Positions 43,572-52,756 of a stretch of 64,000 nucleotides of DNA are shown piece by piece. This stretch comes from CAYYMD01 sp964472875. GTDB taxonomy: Bacteria > Planctomycetota > Phycisphaerae > SM23-33. The stretch spans positions 1 through 64,000 of the forward strand of contig CAYYMD010000006.1 in NCBI GenBank assembly GCA_964472875.1, given 5' to 3'. A program made the position numbers and the translations under genes. The notes under the pieces are model-generated. The model was not told the DNA's origin and did not search any database. It was given only the letters and a program-made list of their open reading frames with translations. Every line of letters begins with the position of its first letter. Position 1 is the stretch's first letter.

Positions 43572-44012
43572 TCATCGTGTCGCCCTGGCCCGTGCCTTTA
43601 TCTGCTCACAGGACAAAACTTCACCGCGGTTTATTCCCGGACACCGCCGCTGGGTATGAGACCATGCCTGGGGTGAAGATATATTGTTCGGCCAGAACGG
43701 CCACGTGCGGCACTGGGTGGGACGGACCGGATAAATCCGGCATGTTTTAGTTTCGTCTTCGCCGACCTGAAGGAAGACACAGTCCTTGTTGTCAGGGCGC
43801 TCCTTAATGCTGTATCGTCTGCCGGCCTTGCACAGATATTTTTCATGAACCTGCTCAACTGTCATCCCAAGAAATTCTGCGATGGAAACAACTTCGCTTT
43901 TCTTGACCCAGACATAACCCTCCTCCGGTCCGGAGCAGCACCTTCCGCAGTGTTGACATTCGAAGGCAAGCCCGGCTGCGTACCATGGTGTATTTTTATC
44001 AAGTATCTTCAT
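43572..44012 (-). CDS. YkgJ-family cysteine-cluster protein
   Basis: A 146-residue protein with CQHCGRCC near residue 20, a later C in KTCRIYPVRPTQCRTWPFWP, and a C-terminal CPGI. These are the conserved cysteines of the YkgJ/CxxCxxCC family, thought to bind zinc or a cluster. Function unknown. The frame is open to 44120, but the ATG at 44012 (MKILDKNTPWY) matches the family start; the longer N-terminus is hydrophobic and unlikely. Confidence 0.8.
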   Translation of the reverse strand: MKILDKNTPWYAAGLAFECQHCGRCCSGPEEGYVWVKKSEVVSIAEFLGMTVEQVHEKYLCKAGRRYSIKERPDNKDCVFLQVGEDETKTCRIYPVRPTQCRTWPFWPNNISSPQAWSHTQRRCPGINRGEVLSCEQIKARARATR

Positions 44013-44111
44013 TTCAATAACAGTATACACAGCCAAGATGGCATTTCTCAGCACACCTTTGCGAAACAGCGTCAGTAATATAACACAGCGCGTAAAATAC
44101 CCATAATATAG

Positions 44112-44123
44112 CACGTGCACGTG
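44112..44123. repeat. 12-bp perfect palindrome CACGTGCACGTG
   Basis: Two overlapping CACGTG hexamers form a perfect palindrome in the 275-bp gap between the YkgJ gene and the first GH32 gene. It may be a protein-binding site. No other copy was noticed in the window. Confidence 0.35.
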
Positions 44124-44287
44124 ACTCGGAAATCGCTGTTATGCGATTCAAAAGACCCTCCGCCGCGTTTATCACAGTTTCTTTCTAAGGGGAAAATATT
44201 CGTCCGACATACTGCGGCCGCGATATGGTTTATCGCAAATCTGTATTCTAATTGACGAACCACATGCCTCAATATCCTGTCGGTTAT

Positions 44288-45952
44288 TTATTCCATCCAT
44301 ATAGATTTCAGTTCGTGTACATCCAATGATATAAGTTTGGCATCACCGCCATGGGCTGTGATCGAGACCTTTTTCGCGTTCGGCTCGCCTTTGCCGCCGG
44401 TCGAGATATAGACCCGACCGTCATTGCCAATAATTTCCGTGAGCAGCCGGTCGGCCAGGACCCGGATGGTTATCCTGCCGTCCTTTGGCTTCAGCGGCGC
44501 GCCGTTGAGTTTCTGCTGCCCGGCGTCGTAGGTAACACCCCTGCCGGGCATGTCGAGTGTAATTTTATCGGCGTCGCCAATACCCACGGTCAAACTGACG
44601 TCCAACAAATCGGTGCTAACCGGAACGGTAACGGGCCTGTCATCCGCCAGGGCCTGGGCATCTGCGCTGTTGGTATTTTTACGCAATTTCTGAATCTCTT
44701 TAATCGGCTCGGCGAACATGCGGACACCATCTTTAGTTTTCCGCAGTGTCAGGCGATGTGGAAAACTGAAGTGTTGGTTGTACGGACCCGGCGAACCTAC
44801 CTTAAACCAGCCAATCTGTATCCGTCTCCCGTCCGGGGCATTATTGAATGTCTGAGAGGCATAATATTTACCCCAATGGACCCGGTATTTGCCTTTGTGC
44901 TCCGGAGTAAACTTTTTGCCGTCGAAGGCGCCGATTATATACTTAGCGTCGGCGCCAAAGAGAACCCACCTGGTGTTTTCCTTATCGCCGTCGACCGGAA
45001 GTTCAAAAAGTTCGGGGCACTCGTGAAAATCTCCGATTTCACTCTGCTTTTCCCACGTCTTTAAGTTGTCGGAGGTCAGGAATGCAAGCTGCCTGCCCCG
45101 GTCGAGATAGAGCACCATCACCCATTTTTGTGTCGGTTCATGCCACAGAATCTTGGGATCCCGTTCTCTTCCGCCATGGAGGTTCTTCACCACCGGGTTG
45201 CCCTCGTACTTGGTGAACGTCCTTCCGTTGTCGTTGCTGTATGCTATTCCCTGCGTGAAGGGACACCTGGGGTACCCAAATTTACCCGCGGCTGTGTAAG
45301 CCAGAATTATTACGTCTTTGTCACCGGTTTTGAATCCGGCGGTGTTTTTCTTGTCAACCGCGCCCGTGCCGGAAAACATCGTACCCATTTCGTCGGGGTA
45401 CAGCGCGTAGGGCAGTTCTTTCCAGTGGAGTAGATCCTTGCTTACGGCGTGTCCCCATGTCATGTTGCCCCATTTTTTTGAGACAGGATTGTGTTGATAA
45501 AACAGGTGCCACTCGCCGTTGGCGTAAACCATGCCGTTAGGGTCGTTGTTCCAGCCCACCTTTTGAGTGAAGTGGAACTTGGGACGGTATGGTTCTTTGT
45601 AGAACTTTTCATGGCCTGGAATCGTATCGGACTGGCGGACCAGCGCAAAGCCGGCTTCCGGGGCATTGCTTATTTCGATCTTGGCCTTTTTGCCTTTGTA
45701 TCTGTCGATGGGAAACCAGGCGTACCAGTCGGTCTCCTTGGCCGAAGGGGCCAGTTTCAGCCCGTAGCGATATAACTCCTTGCCCTCGACGAACAGCCGC
45801 AACTGGTTACCATTCCCACCATTTTTTATGGGAAGCACCAGATACTTCTTCGAGACTGTGAACTCCTTTTCAGCCGCCGTTGCTGCCGGGACCGCAATCG
45901 CCCAAACGGACATTATCAATGCTAAAGACGTCATTCTCTTGAGATTTTTCAT
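44288..45952 (-). CDS. GH32 levanase/fructanase-type exo-hydrolase
   Basis: A 554-residue secreted enzyme (signal peptide about 1-27). A short N-terminal beta domain (about 30-95, DUF4980-like) precedes a five-bladed GH32 propeller and a C-terminal beta-sandwich. All three catalytic signatures are intact: nucleophile Asp137 in WNNDPNG, transition-state Asp265 in ERDPK, acid/base Glu311 in HECPELF. It should cleave beta-fructosides (levan, inulin or a fructose-capped glycan). AAAGGAAG supports the ATG at 45952. It is the distal gene of the minus-strand sulfatase/glycosidase group; a sulfatase gene ends 118 bp upstream. Confidence 0.92.
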   Translation of the reverse strand: MKNLKRMTSLALIMSVWAIAVPAATAAEKEFTVSKKYLVLPIKNGGNGNQLRLFVEGKELYRYGLKLAPSAKETDWYAWFPIDRYKGKKAKIEISNAPEAGFALVRQSDTIPGHEKFYKEPYRPKFHFTQKVGWNNDPNGMVYANGEWHLFYQHNPVSKKWGNMTWGHAVSKDLLHWKELPYALYPDEMGTMFSGTGAVDKKNTAGFKTGDKDVIILAYTAAGKFGYPRCPFTQGIAYSNDNGRTFTKYEGNPVVKNLHGGRERDPKILWHEPTQKWVMVLYLDRGRQLAFLTSDNLKTWEKQSEIGDFHECPELFELPVDGDKENTRWVLFGADAKYIIGAFDGKKFTPEHKGKYRVHWGKYYASQTFNNAPDGRRIQIGWFKVGSPGPYNQHFSFPHRLTLRKTKDGVRMFAEPIKEIQKLRKNTNSADAQALADDRPVTVPVSTDLLDVSLTVGIGDADKITLDMPGRGVTYDAGQQKLNGAPLKPKDGRITIRVLADRLLTEIIGNDGRVYISTGGKGEPNAKKVSITAHGGDAKLISLDVHELKSIWME

Positions 45953-46070
45953 GACTTTCTTCCTTTCTGTTATCCGGTGATTCACTTCCAAATCGATTTC
46001 ATTTCGTACATTAATGATATAAGTTTAGTATCGCACGTAGCGAAGCAACACGGGGAATGCTTAATGTTTG

Positions 46071-47432
46071 TTATCGTTTTTTCTTTATTATTTTTTCCAT
46101 AAGATCTTTCAACTCGCGCACTTTCTCTGGGTATTTTTCGGCCAGGTTGTTGGTCTCGCTGATGTCGGCCTGAAGGTCGTAAAGTTCCTCGACCTGTTTC
46201 CTGTCCTTGTCCACGGCGTATCCGGGAACTTTATGCCTAGCCTTTAGGTATTTCCATTTGCCCTTTCGTATTCCGTTGCCACGTTCATAGAGGTACGTCT
46301 GTCTGCCCTTGCCGGATTTGCCCATCAGCAGGTCTGTCTGATCGATTCCGTCAATGACGCGGTCGTCGGGAACGTCGAAGCCGGCGAGATTGGCGAATGT
46401 GGGCATGAAGTCGATGGTGGCAAATATGGCATCGGACACCCGCCCGGCGGGGACCTTTCCCGGCCAGCGGACAATGCATGGCACGCGGCTGCCGCCCTCG
46501 TAACACGAACCCTTGCCGTTTCGCAGCGGTCCCGGATCGCCCCAGAACACCGCATCCTCGTACATCGGACTGGTCGTGCCACGTCTTCCCGCCCGCTTGG
46601 CCTTGATATACGCCTTCTGGTTCCAGGGTCCGTTGTCGGTTGTGAAAATCACCAGCGTATCTTTTGTCAGCCCCAGTTCATCCAGAACGTCCAGCAGCCG
46701 GCCGGTCTCATAGTCAAGTTCCTCAACTGCGTCGCCGTATAGTCCGTATTCGGATTTGCCTTTGAAACGCTTCGAGGCGTCAATGTTCATGTGTAACATA
46801 GTGTGCGCCAAGTAAAGCACGAACGGCTTGTCTGTGTCGTGTTTGTTCTTGAGGTAATCTATGGCCTTTTGCGTGTAGAGGTGCGTGATGCCCGCCATGT
46901 CATCCGTTGTCCTGAGGCGCTCGTTGTTTTTGTATAGCGTCACCTTTCCGTTATCATTGGCGCCCAGCGGCCCGAAGTAGTAATCGAACCCCTGTGCGTT
47001 GGGCATGCGGTCTATGATGGGTTTTCGGTTGGAAACGTCCCATTTGCCGATGCAGGCCGTCTGATAGCCGACTTTTCGCATCCGTTCGGCGAAGGTGATT
47101 TCGCCGGCCGGCATTGACCAGCCCTTGCTACGTACGGGATATCTGCCGGTCAGCAGCGCCGACCGCGAAGGCCCGCATACCGTCTGTGCGTAAAAACTGG
47201 TGAACCGCGTGCCTTCCTGGGCCAGTTTATCCATCCGGGGAGTGTCTATCTTGTCCTGGCTATAACAGCCCAAGTCCCCGTAGCCCTGGTCATCGGTGAA
47301 AATAATCAGTATGTTAGGCCTTTGCGCCGCCTTTGCATCTGAAGCCGCATGTACCGCCCAAGGCGCCGCCACCGCCCCGGCGCCGATAGCCGCATTCTTT
47401 AAAAACGCCCTGCGATTGATTCGAACATTCAT
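46071..47432 (-). CDS. Tat-exported arylsulfatase-type sulfatase (1)
   Basis: A 453-residue S1-family sulfatase. The twin-arginine-type signal (NRRAFLKNAAIGAGAV) implies folded export. The metal pair is in FTDDQGYGDLGC, and CGPSR puts Cys86 at the site converted to formylglycine. GKWDVSNRK stands at the usual GKWHLG, with Asp in place of the catalytic His. TTDNGPWNQK is also present. Sulfate-ester removal from a glycan is inferred. The gene lies 18 bp after the next sulfatase, so probably in one transcript. A formylglycine-generating enzyme is not in the window. Confidence 0.92.
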   Translation of the reverse strand: MNVRINRRAFLKNAAIGAGAVAAPWAVHAASDAKAAQRPNILIIFTDDQGYGDLGCYSQDKIDTPRMDKLAQEGTRFTSFYAQTVCGPSRSALLTGRYPVRSKGWSMPAGEITFAERMRKVGYQTACIGKWDVSNRKPIIDRMPNAQGFDYYFGPLGANDNGKVTLYKNNERLRTTDDMAGITHLYTQKAIDYLKNKHDTDKPFVLYLAHTMLHMNIDASKRFKGKSEYGLYGDAVEELDYETGRLLDVLDELGLTKDTLVIFTTDNGPWNQKAYIKAKRAGRRGTTSPMYEDAVFWGDPGPLRNGKGSCYEGGSRVPCIVRWPGKVPAGRVSDAIFATIDFMPTFANLAGFDVPDDRVIDGIDQTDLLMGKSGKGRQTYLYERGNGIRKGKWKYLKARHKVPGYAVDKDRKQVEELYDLQADISETNNLAEKYPEKVRELKDLMEKIIKKKR

Positions 47433-47450
47433 GCCAATCTCTACTGTTTT

Positions 47451-48857
47451 CTACCTTTTAAATTTTCGTCGCTTCGGTACCATGCTTTCATCCCAGCCGA
47501 AGCGTTTTAAATAATCGGTCATCTGCTTGTACATCATTTCAGCCCGCTGGGGCTGTTCGTCGGCTAGGTTCCTGCTCTCGCCGATGTCGTCTTTCAGATT
47601 ATAAAGAAAGATTTCATCGGAGTCGATATCCTTGATTAATTTATACTTTCCCTGCACTATGGCGATGTCATGCCGAACGTGGGGCTTCGTATATTTGAAC
47701 ACAAGGAAAGGGTCTTTGCGTCGGATGGCTTTTTCGCCGCCGCTTTTGAGGTGGTCCAGCAGACTGGCGCCTTCCACCTTTTCAGGGATGTGCTCGCCGC
47801 CATCCACGATCTCCATCACTGTAGGGAAGATATCCGTGCCGACCACCGGCGTGGATGAGTGCTTGTTTGCCGGAATTCCCGGCCCCCGCACGATAAACGG
47901 CACGCGGATTCCGCCTTCGCTGACATGGTACTTATGGCTCCGCTGAGGAAAGGCCTTGTAATAGCCCCGCTTGCGGACGGGCGTTCCCTTCCAGTCTTTC
48001 TTGTCTTCGAAGCCGTTGTCACTCGTGATAATCACGTAGGTGTTATCCCTGATGCCCAGTTCGTCTATCTTGTCAAGCACCATGCCGATTCCGGTATCGA
48101 GGTTTTCGTTCATCGCCGCAAAAAGCGGGCTGTTCTGATATTTCGTGGCCTCCTCGGCGTGCTCGGTGCGATACTTCTTGATAGTCTCGGACAACGCCTG
48201 GTATTTCAAGTGGTCAGCGTAGTGGGAAATTTGCAGGTAGAAAGGCCGGTCGGCCTTAACCTGCTTTTCTATGAAGGTGTTGGCCTTGCGTGTCAGACTG
48301 AAGATCATCTTGGGATCTTCGGGATTATCAGAGTCCGGATTGTTTTTCGGGCCGTGGCCGTCGCCGTATTCGGCAACGTCATAGCCCATTGTCCGGGGTG
48401 TAAAGGCGATATGCCACTTGCCCATGTGCGCGGTAACGTAGTCCGAGTCCGCTTGCTTTAGGCGATTGGCCAGTGACTGCTCAGGCAAGGCATCAACGCC
48501 CTTGCCGATACGGTCAGCGCCCCAAATTCGCAGACTGTGTGGGCTGCGGCCGAATTGTATGGCGTACCTCGTCGGCGAGCACGTCGGCGCGGGAGCGTAG
48601 GCCTGCGAAAAACGCATTCCTTGCCGTGTGAACTCCGCCAGCCGGGGCGTATTATAGTAGGAACTGCCCGAACCGGGTACGGACGGGTTCATCCGAACCG
48701 AAAGCCCGTTCCACCCCTGATCGTCGGTCAGTATGAAAACGAAGTTGGGTTTCTTTTTGCCCGACGCCGCGGCCCGCACGAATTTTCCCGCAGCCAATAC
48801 GGCCGCGCCGGATGCCGCGCTTTTAAGAAAGGATCTTCGGTTGATTATCGATGTCAT
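47451..48857 (-). CDS. Tat-exported arylsulfatase-type sulfatase (2)
   Basis: A 468-residue S1-family sulfatase with Tat-type signal NRRSFLKSAASGAAV. Metal pair in LTDDQGWNGLS; CSPTR (Cys93) is the modification site, with Thr rather than Ser at position 4. HMGKWHIAF and ITSDNGFEDKK complete the site. A 14-residue insert after DQGW (SVRMNPSVPGSG) marks a subfamily that differs from its neighbours. The long frame to 49085 overlaps the next gene; the ATG at 48857 has AGGAG and the signal directly after it. Confidence 0.9.
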   Translation of the reverse strand: MTSIINRRSFLKSAASGAAVLAAGKFVRAAASGKKKPNFVFILTDDQGWNGLSVRMNPSVPGSGSSYYNTPRLAEFTRQGMRFSQAYAPAPTCSPTRYAIQFGRSPHSLRIWGADRIGKGVDALPEQSLANRLKQADSDYVTAHMGKWHIAFTPRTMGYDVAEYGDGHGPKNNPDSDNPEDPKMIFSLTRKANTFIEKQVKADRPFYLQISHYADHLKYQALSETIKKYRTEHAEEATKYQNSPLFAAMNENLDTGIGMVLDKIDELGIRDNTYVIITSDNGFEDKKDWKGTPVRKRGYYKAFPQRSHKYHVSEGGIRVPFIVRGPGIPANKHSSTPVVGTDIFPTVMEIVDGGEHIPEKVEGASLLDHLKSGGEKAIRRKDPFLVFKYTKPHVRHDIAIVQGKYKLIKDIDSDEIFLYNLKDDIGESRNLADEQPQRAEMMYKQMTDYLKRFGWDESMVPKRRKFKR

Positions 48858-48939
48858 GTCTTTCTCCTGAATTTCTCCTGTCTCTACGCGCTTTACAAAT
48901 ACCCGGAGCCCGACCGGGACAAAACAATTAACATTCGGT

Positions 48940-50709
48940 TTATTTCCTTTCCACGCGGGTGTAATACGCGCTGCACAGCTCCTTACCGTTTTTGTCGTAA
49001 AACATGGTTTGCAGCCGGTATTCGCCTCTTTTGAGAGGGGCAGTGAAACTGACTGACTTTGCCCCCTCCTTGTCCCGGGGCGCATCGGCTTTTAGTTTGA
49101 CGTCTCCTATCGTAAGACCGGCAGAAGCGATCGGAACGGCACCTCGGCCGCGTGTCGTATCGCCATGCATCGCTTCGGTGAGTCGCTTGTCCGAGTGAGG
49201 CCACCATCGATAAAGTGTGAATTCATAAAGCCCGTCCCTTTCCACCCGGACGTTCCAGTATCCTTTTTTGTCGCCCTCTATCAGGTTGCCACGGTTGTCG
49301 GCGTAATCGCCCTGCCAATCGCTGGAATAAAGCGTGGTGGGGTTGGCTTTATCGCTACCGAGGTGAATCCAGCGTGTTTCGGCAAATGGCTTCTGCACTG
49401 CCTGCCACCATTTGTCGTAGTGCTTCTCCATGGCAGCGAGAACTTCGGGGTGCCTGTCCGCCACGTCTGTGTCCTGATGCGGGTCTTTTCGGATGTCGTA
49501 AAGCTTGCCATTGACCATGCGCCACTTATTCCACATGACTGCGGCCGCGCCCTTTTTCGGATGAGCGCCAACCTGCACCACCAGCATTCGATCGTCGAGT
49601 TCGTCGCGGCTGCCTTGCAACAGATCTGCCAGACTGGTCCCATCGAATCGCTCACTGGCCCGGTTGCCGGCCCGAAGCGAACACATATCAATAAGCGTCG
49701 GTAGAATATCCTGCACCTGTGTAAGTTCACCGATGTCCCTTGGCGAACCAAGTTCGCCCTCAGGCCAGCGGATAAAACACGGCACGCGGTGCCCGCCCTC
49801 CCACAGGGTTCCTTTGTTGCCTCGCATACCGGCGTTGAATACGTCTGCGCCCCGGGATGAACCGTTGTCGCCCATGAAGATAAGGATCGTGTTCTCAGCC
49901 AGCCCTCGCTGACTCATCCACTTCATTAATCTGCCCATATTCATGTCGATGTTGGCGATCTGACCGTAAAAGTCGGCGGGGCCCTTTTTGTTCGCGTAGG
50001 GCTTGATAAATTTCTCCGGTGCCCAATTGGGAGCATGCGGGCAATTGGCGGCCAGGTAACAAAAGAAAGGTTGATCTGCATTCTGTCGCGCCTGCATCCA
50101 TTGCATCGCCTGATCGAACCAGACGTCCGTGCAATAACCCTCATATTTCAGAAGATTGTCGTCGCGGCGATACACATCGTCCCAGTAATCGTTCGCGTAA
50201 TAATCCGCAATAGAGGTGATGCCCCACGCACCGTGATGGACTGTTCGGTCAAAGCCGCGATCCTGAGGCCTATGAGGATAACTGTCGCCCAGGTGCCACT
50301 TGCCGAAATGACCTGTGCGGTAGCCGCCGGAGCGGAAAATATCCGCCATGGTGGGCAGAGATTCCCGCATCATAGACCGTCCCTGGCAGACCCGACTGGC
50401 GCCGTTACGCAAGGCATCGCAACCGGTCATCAGCTGTCCCCGCGTCGGGGTGCACTTGGGCGCTACGTGAAAGTCGGTCAATCGTATGCTCTGTGCATGC
50501 AGCTTATCCAGGTTCGGCGTTCTGAGCACAGGGTTGCCGTGACACGACAAGTCGCCGTAGCCCTGGTCGTCGGTGAGTATAATCAGAACGTTTGGCCTAC
50601 GTTTGCCCTGTTTGCCTATTGCCGAGCGTAGCGCGCCCGGGGCGAAGAATGTTGCCACGCCCGTGGCCGCGCTTTTAAGGAACAATCTACGGTTAATCAT
50701 CGATTCCAT
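48940..50709 (-). CDS. Tat-exported arylsulfatase-type sulfatase (3) with C-terminal beta domain
   Basis: A 589-residue sulfatase, about 130 residues longer than its neighbours. Tat-type signal NRRLFLKSAATG; TDDQGYGDLSC; CTPTR with Cys86 as formylglycine precursor; FGKWHLGDSYPHRPQDRGFD; MGDNGSS. The extra C-terminal part (about 440-589, with NVRVERDGLYEFTLYRWWPHS and APLKRGEYRLQTMFYD) is a beta-sandwich-like module seen on some planctomycete sulfatases, perhaps for glycan binding. GGAG precedes the ATG at 50709. A 287-bp gap without genes separates it from the second GH32 gene, so a promoter probably lies there. Confidence 0.9.
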   Translation of the reverse strand: MESMINRRLFLKSAATGVATFFAPGALRSAIGKQGKRRPNVLIILTDDQGYGDLSCHGNPVLRTPNLDKLHAQSIRLTDFHVAPKCTPTRGQLMTGCDALRNGASRVCQGRSMMRESLPTMADIFRSGGYRTGHFGKWHLGDSYPHRPQDRGFDRTVHHGAWGITSIADYYANDYWDDVYRRDDNLLKYEGYCTDVWFDQAMQWMQARQNADQPFFCYLAANCPHAPNWAPEKFIKPYANKKGPADFYGQIANIDMNMGRLMKWMSQRGLAENTILIFMGDNGSSRGADVFNAGMRGNKGTLWEGGHRVPCFIRWPEGELGSPRDIGELTQVQDILPTLIDMCSLRAGNRASERFDGTSLADLLQGSRDELDDRMLVVQVGAHPKKGAAAVMWNKWRMVNGKLYDIRKDPHQDTDVADRHPEVLAAMEKHYDKWWQAVQKPFAETRWIHLGSDKANPTTLYSSDWQGDYADNRGNLIEGDKKGYWNVRVERDGLYEFTLYRWWPHSDKRLTEAMHGDTTRGRGAVPIASAGLTIGDVKLKADAPRDKEGAKSVSFTAPLKRGEYRLQTMFYDKNGKELCSAYYTRVERK

Positions 50710-50996
50710 GTCTTTCTCCAATCCTGAATTTTAAATTTATTTACCCCGTCGCCAGGGTCGGACCATTCCCAAGTACTGCTCATATAGTTTAATTCATCTC
50801 GGATGGTTTGGTAACGAGGTATTATCCCACATCGACTGCATTTTCAAGCGTCAAGCGAATCGATCCGCGCAGGTAATGGTGTGATTTTCTGGAACACTCT
50901 GTCCTTCATCGAAAATACGACGGTTTATGAAATACGGTACGCCTCGCCTCAAATAAGCATAAAAATATCGCGCCCGCCTAAGCCATATGCCGCCAA

Positions 50997-52658
50997 TCAT
51001 TCATGGGTGTCAGGAGAAAAACCTTTTCGTCCGAAACCATAGATATCTTTCATCCCCCATGCATCGAGGGACTTCAGCCGGGCTTCTCTGCGCAGCGACC
51101 GCAACGACACACCGATACTATCTTTGCGCTCCGGATAGACTCTCGCGCCAATGCACTGACGGCCGTTGACGAACACCTCGACCACGCTGCGGTCGACGAA
51201 AACACGCAGGCGCAGCGGTTCGTCGTTTGCCAATTCCACATGGGCGGTCTCCGGCGGCCTCTGGCGAACGTTTGACGACAATGAGGAACGCGATGTGTCT
51301 ATCGACACTACGCAGGGCATTTTACCCTTACGATACCCACGATCTCGCATGCAGAGAATCCGGGTGTATTCCAGTCCGTCCGGCGAGCGGAGGATGTTCA
51401 ACTCCAAAGTCTGATTCTTTTGCGGGGCGAATTCTGCTATGATTTCCATGGCGTTCCCGCGGACGTTCTTAATTACAACCTCTTCATTGGCCGGCAGTTT
51501 CATCGGACCCACTTCTATATGGTCGGCGCGCAGCGATTCAATATCCCCGGCAGGGACTATATTGAGCGGATTGAAGAAACCCTTGCGGAGCGTCAGTCGT
51601 CGCGGCAAAGACATGATCCGATTCCAACCCGGCGTAGGTTTGCCTTCGTTCATATTGAAAATGGCTATCACGCCGCCATCGCCGTCGGGGAAGGCCGATG
51701 GCGCATGCGTTCCACACGGCCCCCAGGATCCGAAGTTGAAATCGCCGCCGTTGGTCACCACGAACTTCTGCCGTTTTGTGTCGTAATCGCCGAGCATATA
51801 TTTCCCGCCGCTCATGTGGCTGAAGTGCAGAAGGATATGCTTTTGATTTTTGTTTCCGATCGGCCAGAAGTAGGGACAGGCCCCGTCGTCACCGACCAGG
51901 CCATAATAATCGTTCTCGATGAACTGGTGGAGGTACTCCCAGTTCTTTAGGTCTTTGGAGCGGTGTAGAAACTCAGCGCGTATGGGCTTTCCTCCGGGGC
52001 CGCGGCGTCTACCCGCCGTGAGGATGTAGTAATACTCGCCATGCTTCCAGATGCAGGGGTCGAATATATTATACGGCAGGTTGGGAGCGTGAGGGATGAC
52101 GGCCTTTCCGGTAACCTTCTTCCAGTTCAGCAGCAGCGGGTCGTCCGAAACGGCGACCATCGTCCCCTGTGCTATTCCGTGATACGCCGCGATAACACGG
52201 TCCTCGTCGACAAACGTCGTTCCGGAGAAACACCTTGCCTCGGGGCCGGGGTAGATTGCATACGGCAGGTCGCGCCAGTGGATAAGGTCATCGCTGACTG
52301 CATGGCCCCAGTGCTGGCGCGTGTCCTCCGGCGGATAGGCCTGGTAGAACAGGTGCCAACGTCCCTTCCAGTAACACAGGCCGTTTGGATCGTTAAGCCT
52401 GCTTTCTGGGTTTACGTAGTGATAGATCGGCCGATAGCGATCCTTCGAGAGTTTCTTTCGCGATTCGGCAAACCTCTTCAGCAGTGGGTTGGCTTTCAAC
52501 GCCGCCTGCTGCGTCTGTAGAGTCTCGGGGTAGGAGAACCTGGGGACGCGGGAGGAGCGATCTTTCTGTTTCGCCTCCGCGTGTGTGCCAATAACGCCGC
52601 TTAACAGAACCAGCGTTAGCATTACGTTTGTCAGTGCTCTGGATATTCGAATTTGCAT
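50997..52658 (-). CDS. GH32-family protein with altered catalytic motifs
   Basis: A 553-residue secreted protein (signal about 1-29). The GH32 fold is clear: RLNDPNGLCYWKGRWHLFYQ with nucleophile Asp90, HWGHAVSDDLIHW, CFSGTTF, RRLTLRKG, and the C-terminal sandwich motif VFVDRSVVEVFVNG. Two catalytic blocks deviate. The usual RDP is FDP (199-201), and the acid/base block ECP reads GACPYFWPIG, with Ala260 where the proton-donor Glu should be. Asp257 or Asp258 just before it could substitute. It may have altered specificity, use another acid, or be a binding protein. It has sulfatase genes on both sides. Confidence 0.85.
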   Translation of the reverse strand: MQIRISRALTNVMLTLVLLSGVIGTHAEAKQKDRSSRVPRFSYPETLQTQQAALKANPLLKRFAESRKKLSKDRYRPIYHYVNPESRLNDPNGLCYWKGRWHLFYQAYPPEDTRQHWGHAVSDDLIHWRDLPYAIYPGPEARCFSGTTFVDEDRVIAAYHGIAQGTMVAVSDDPLLLNWKKVTGKAVIPHAPNLPYNIFDPCIWKHGEYYYILTAGRRRGPGGKPIRAEFLHRSKDLKNWEYLHQFIENDYYGLVGDDGACPYFWPIGNKNQKHILLHFSHMSGGKYMLGDYDTKRQKFVVTNGGDFNFGSWGPCGTHAPSAFPDGDGGVIAIFNMNEGKPTPGWNRIMSLPRRLTLRKGFFNPLNIVPAGDIESLRADHIEVGPMKLPANEEVVIKNVRGNAMEIIAEFAPQKNQTLELNILRSPDGLEYTRILCMRDRGYRKGKMPCVVSIDTSRSSLSSNVRQRPPETAHVELANDEPLRLRVFVDRSVVEVFVNGRQCIGARVYPERKDSIGVSLRSLRREARLKSLDAWGMKDIYGFGRKGFSPDTHE

Positions 52659-52702
52659 TAATAATCCTTTCTTCTGCTACTGGGTTACATACCTTTCGTT
52701 TC

Positions 52703-52726
52703 CCGGCATGACTGCCGGCATGACTG
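52703..52726. repeat. Two tandem 12-bp copies CCGGCATGACTG
   Basis: Exact head-to-tail duplication in the 98-bp gap upstream of the second GH32 gene. Probably a simple slippage duplication; it lies close to where the GH32 promoter should be. Confidence 0.6.
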
Positions 52727-52756
52727 CATTTAAGATTCGGTTTTATCCTTACAAAG

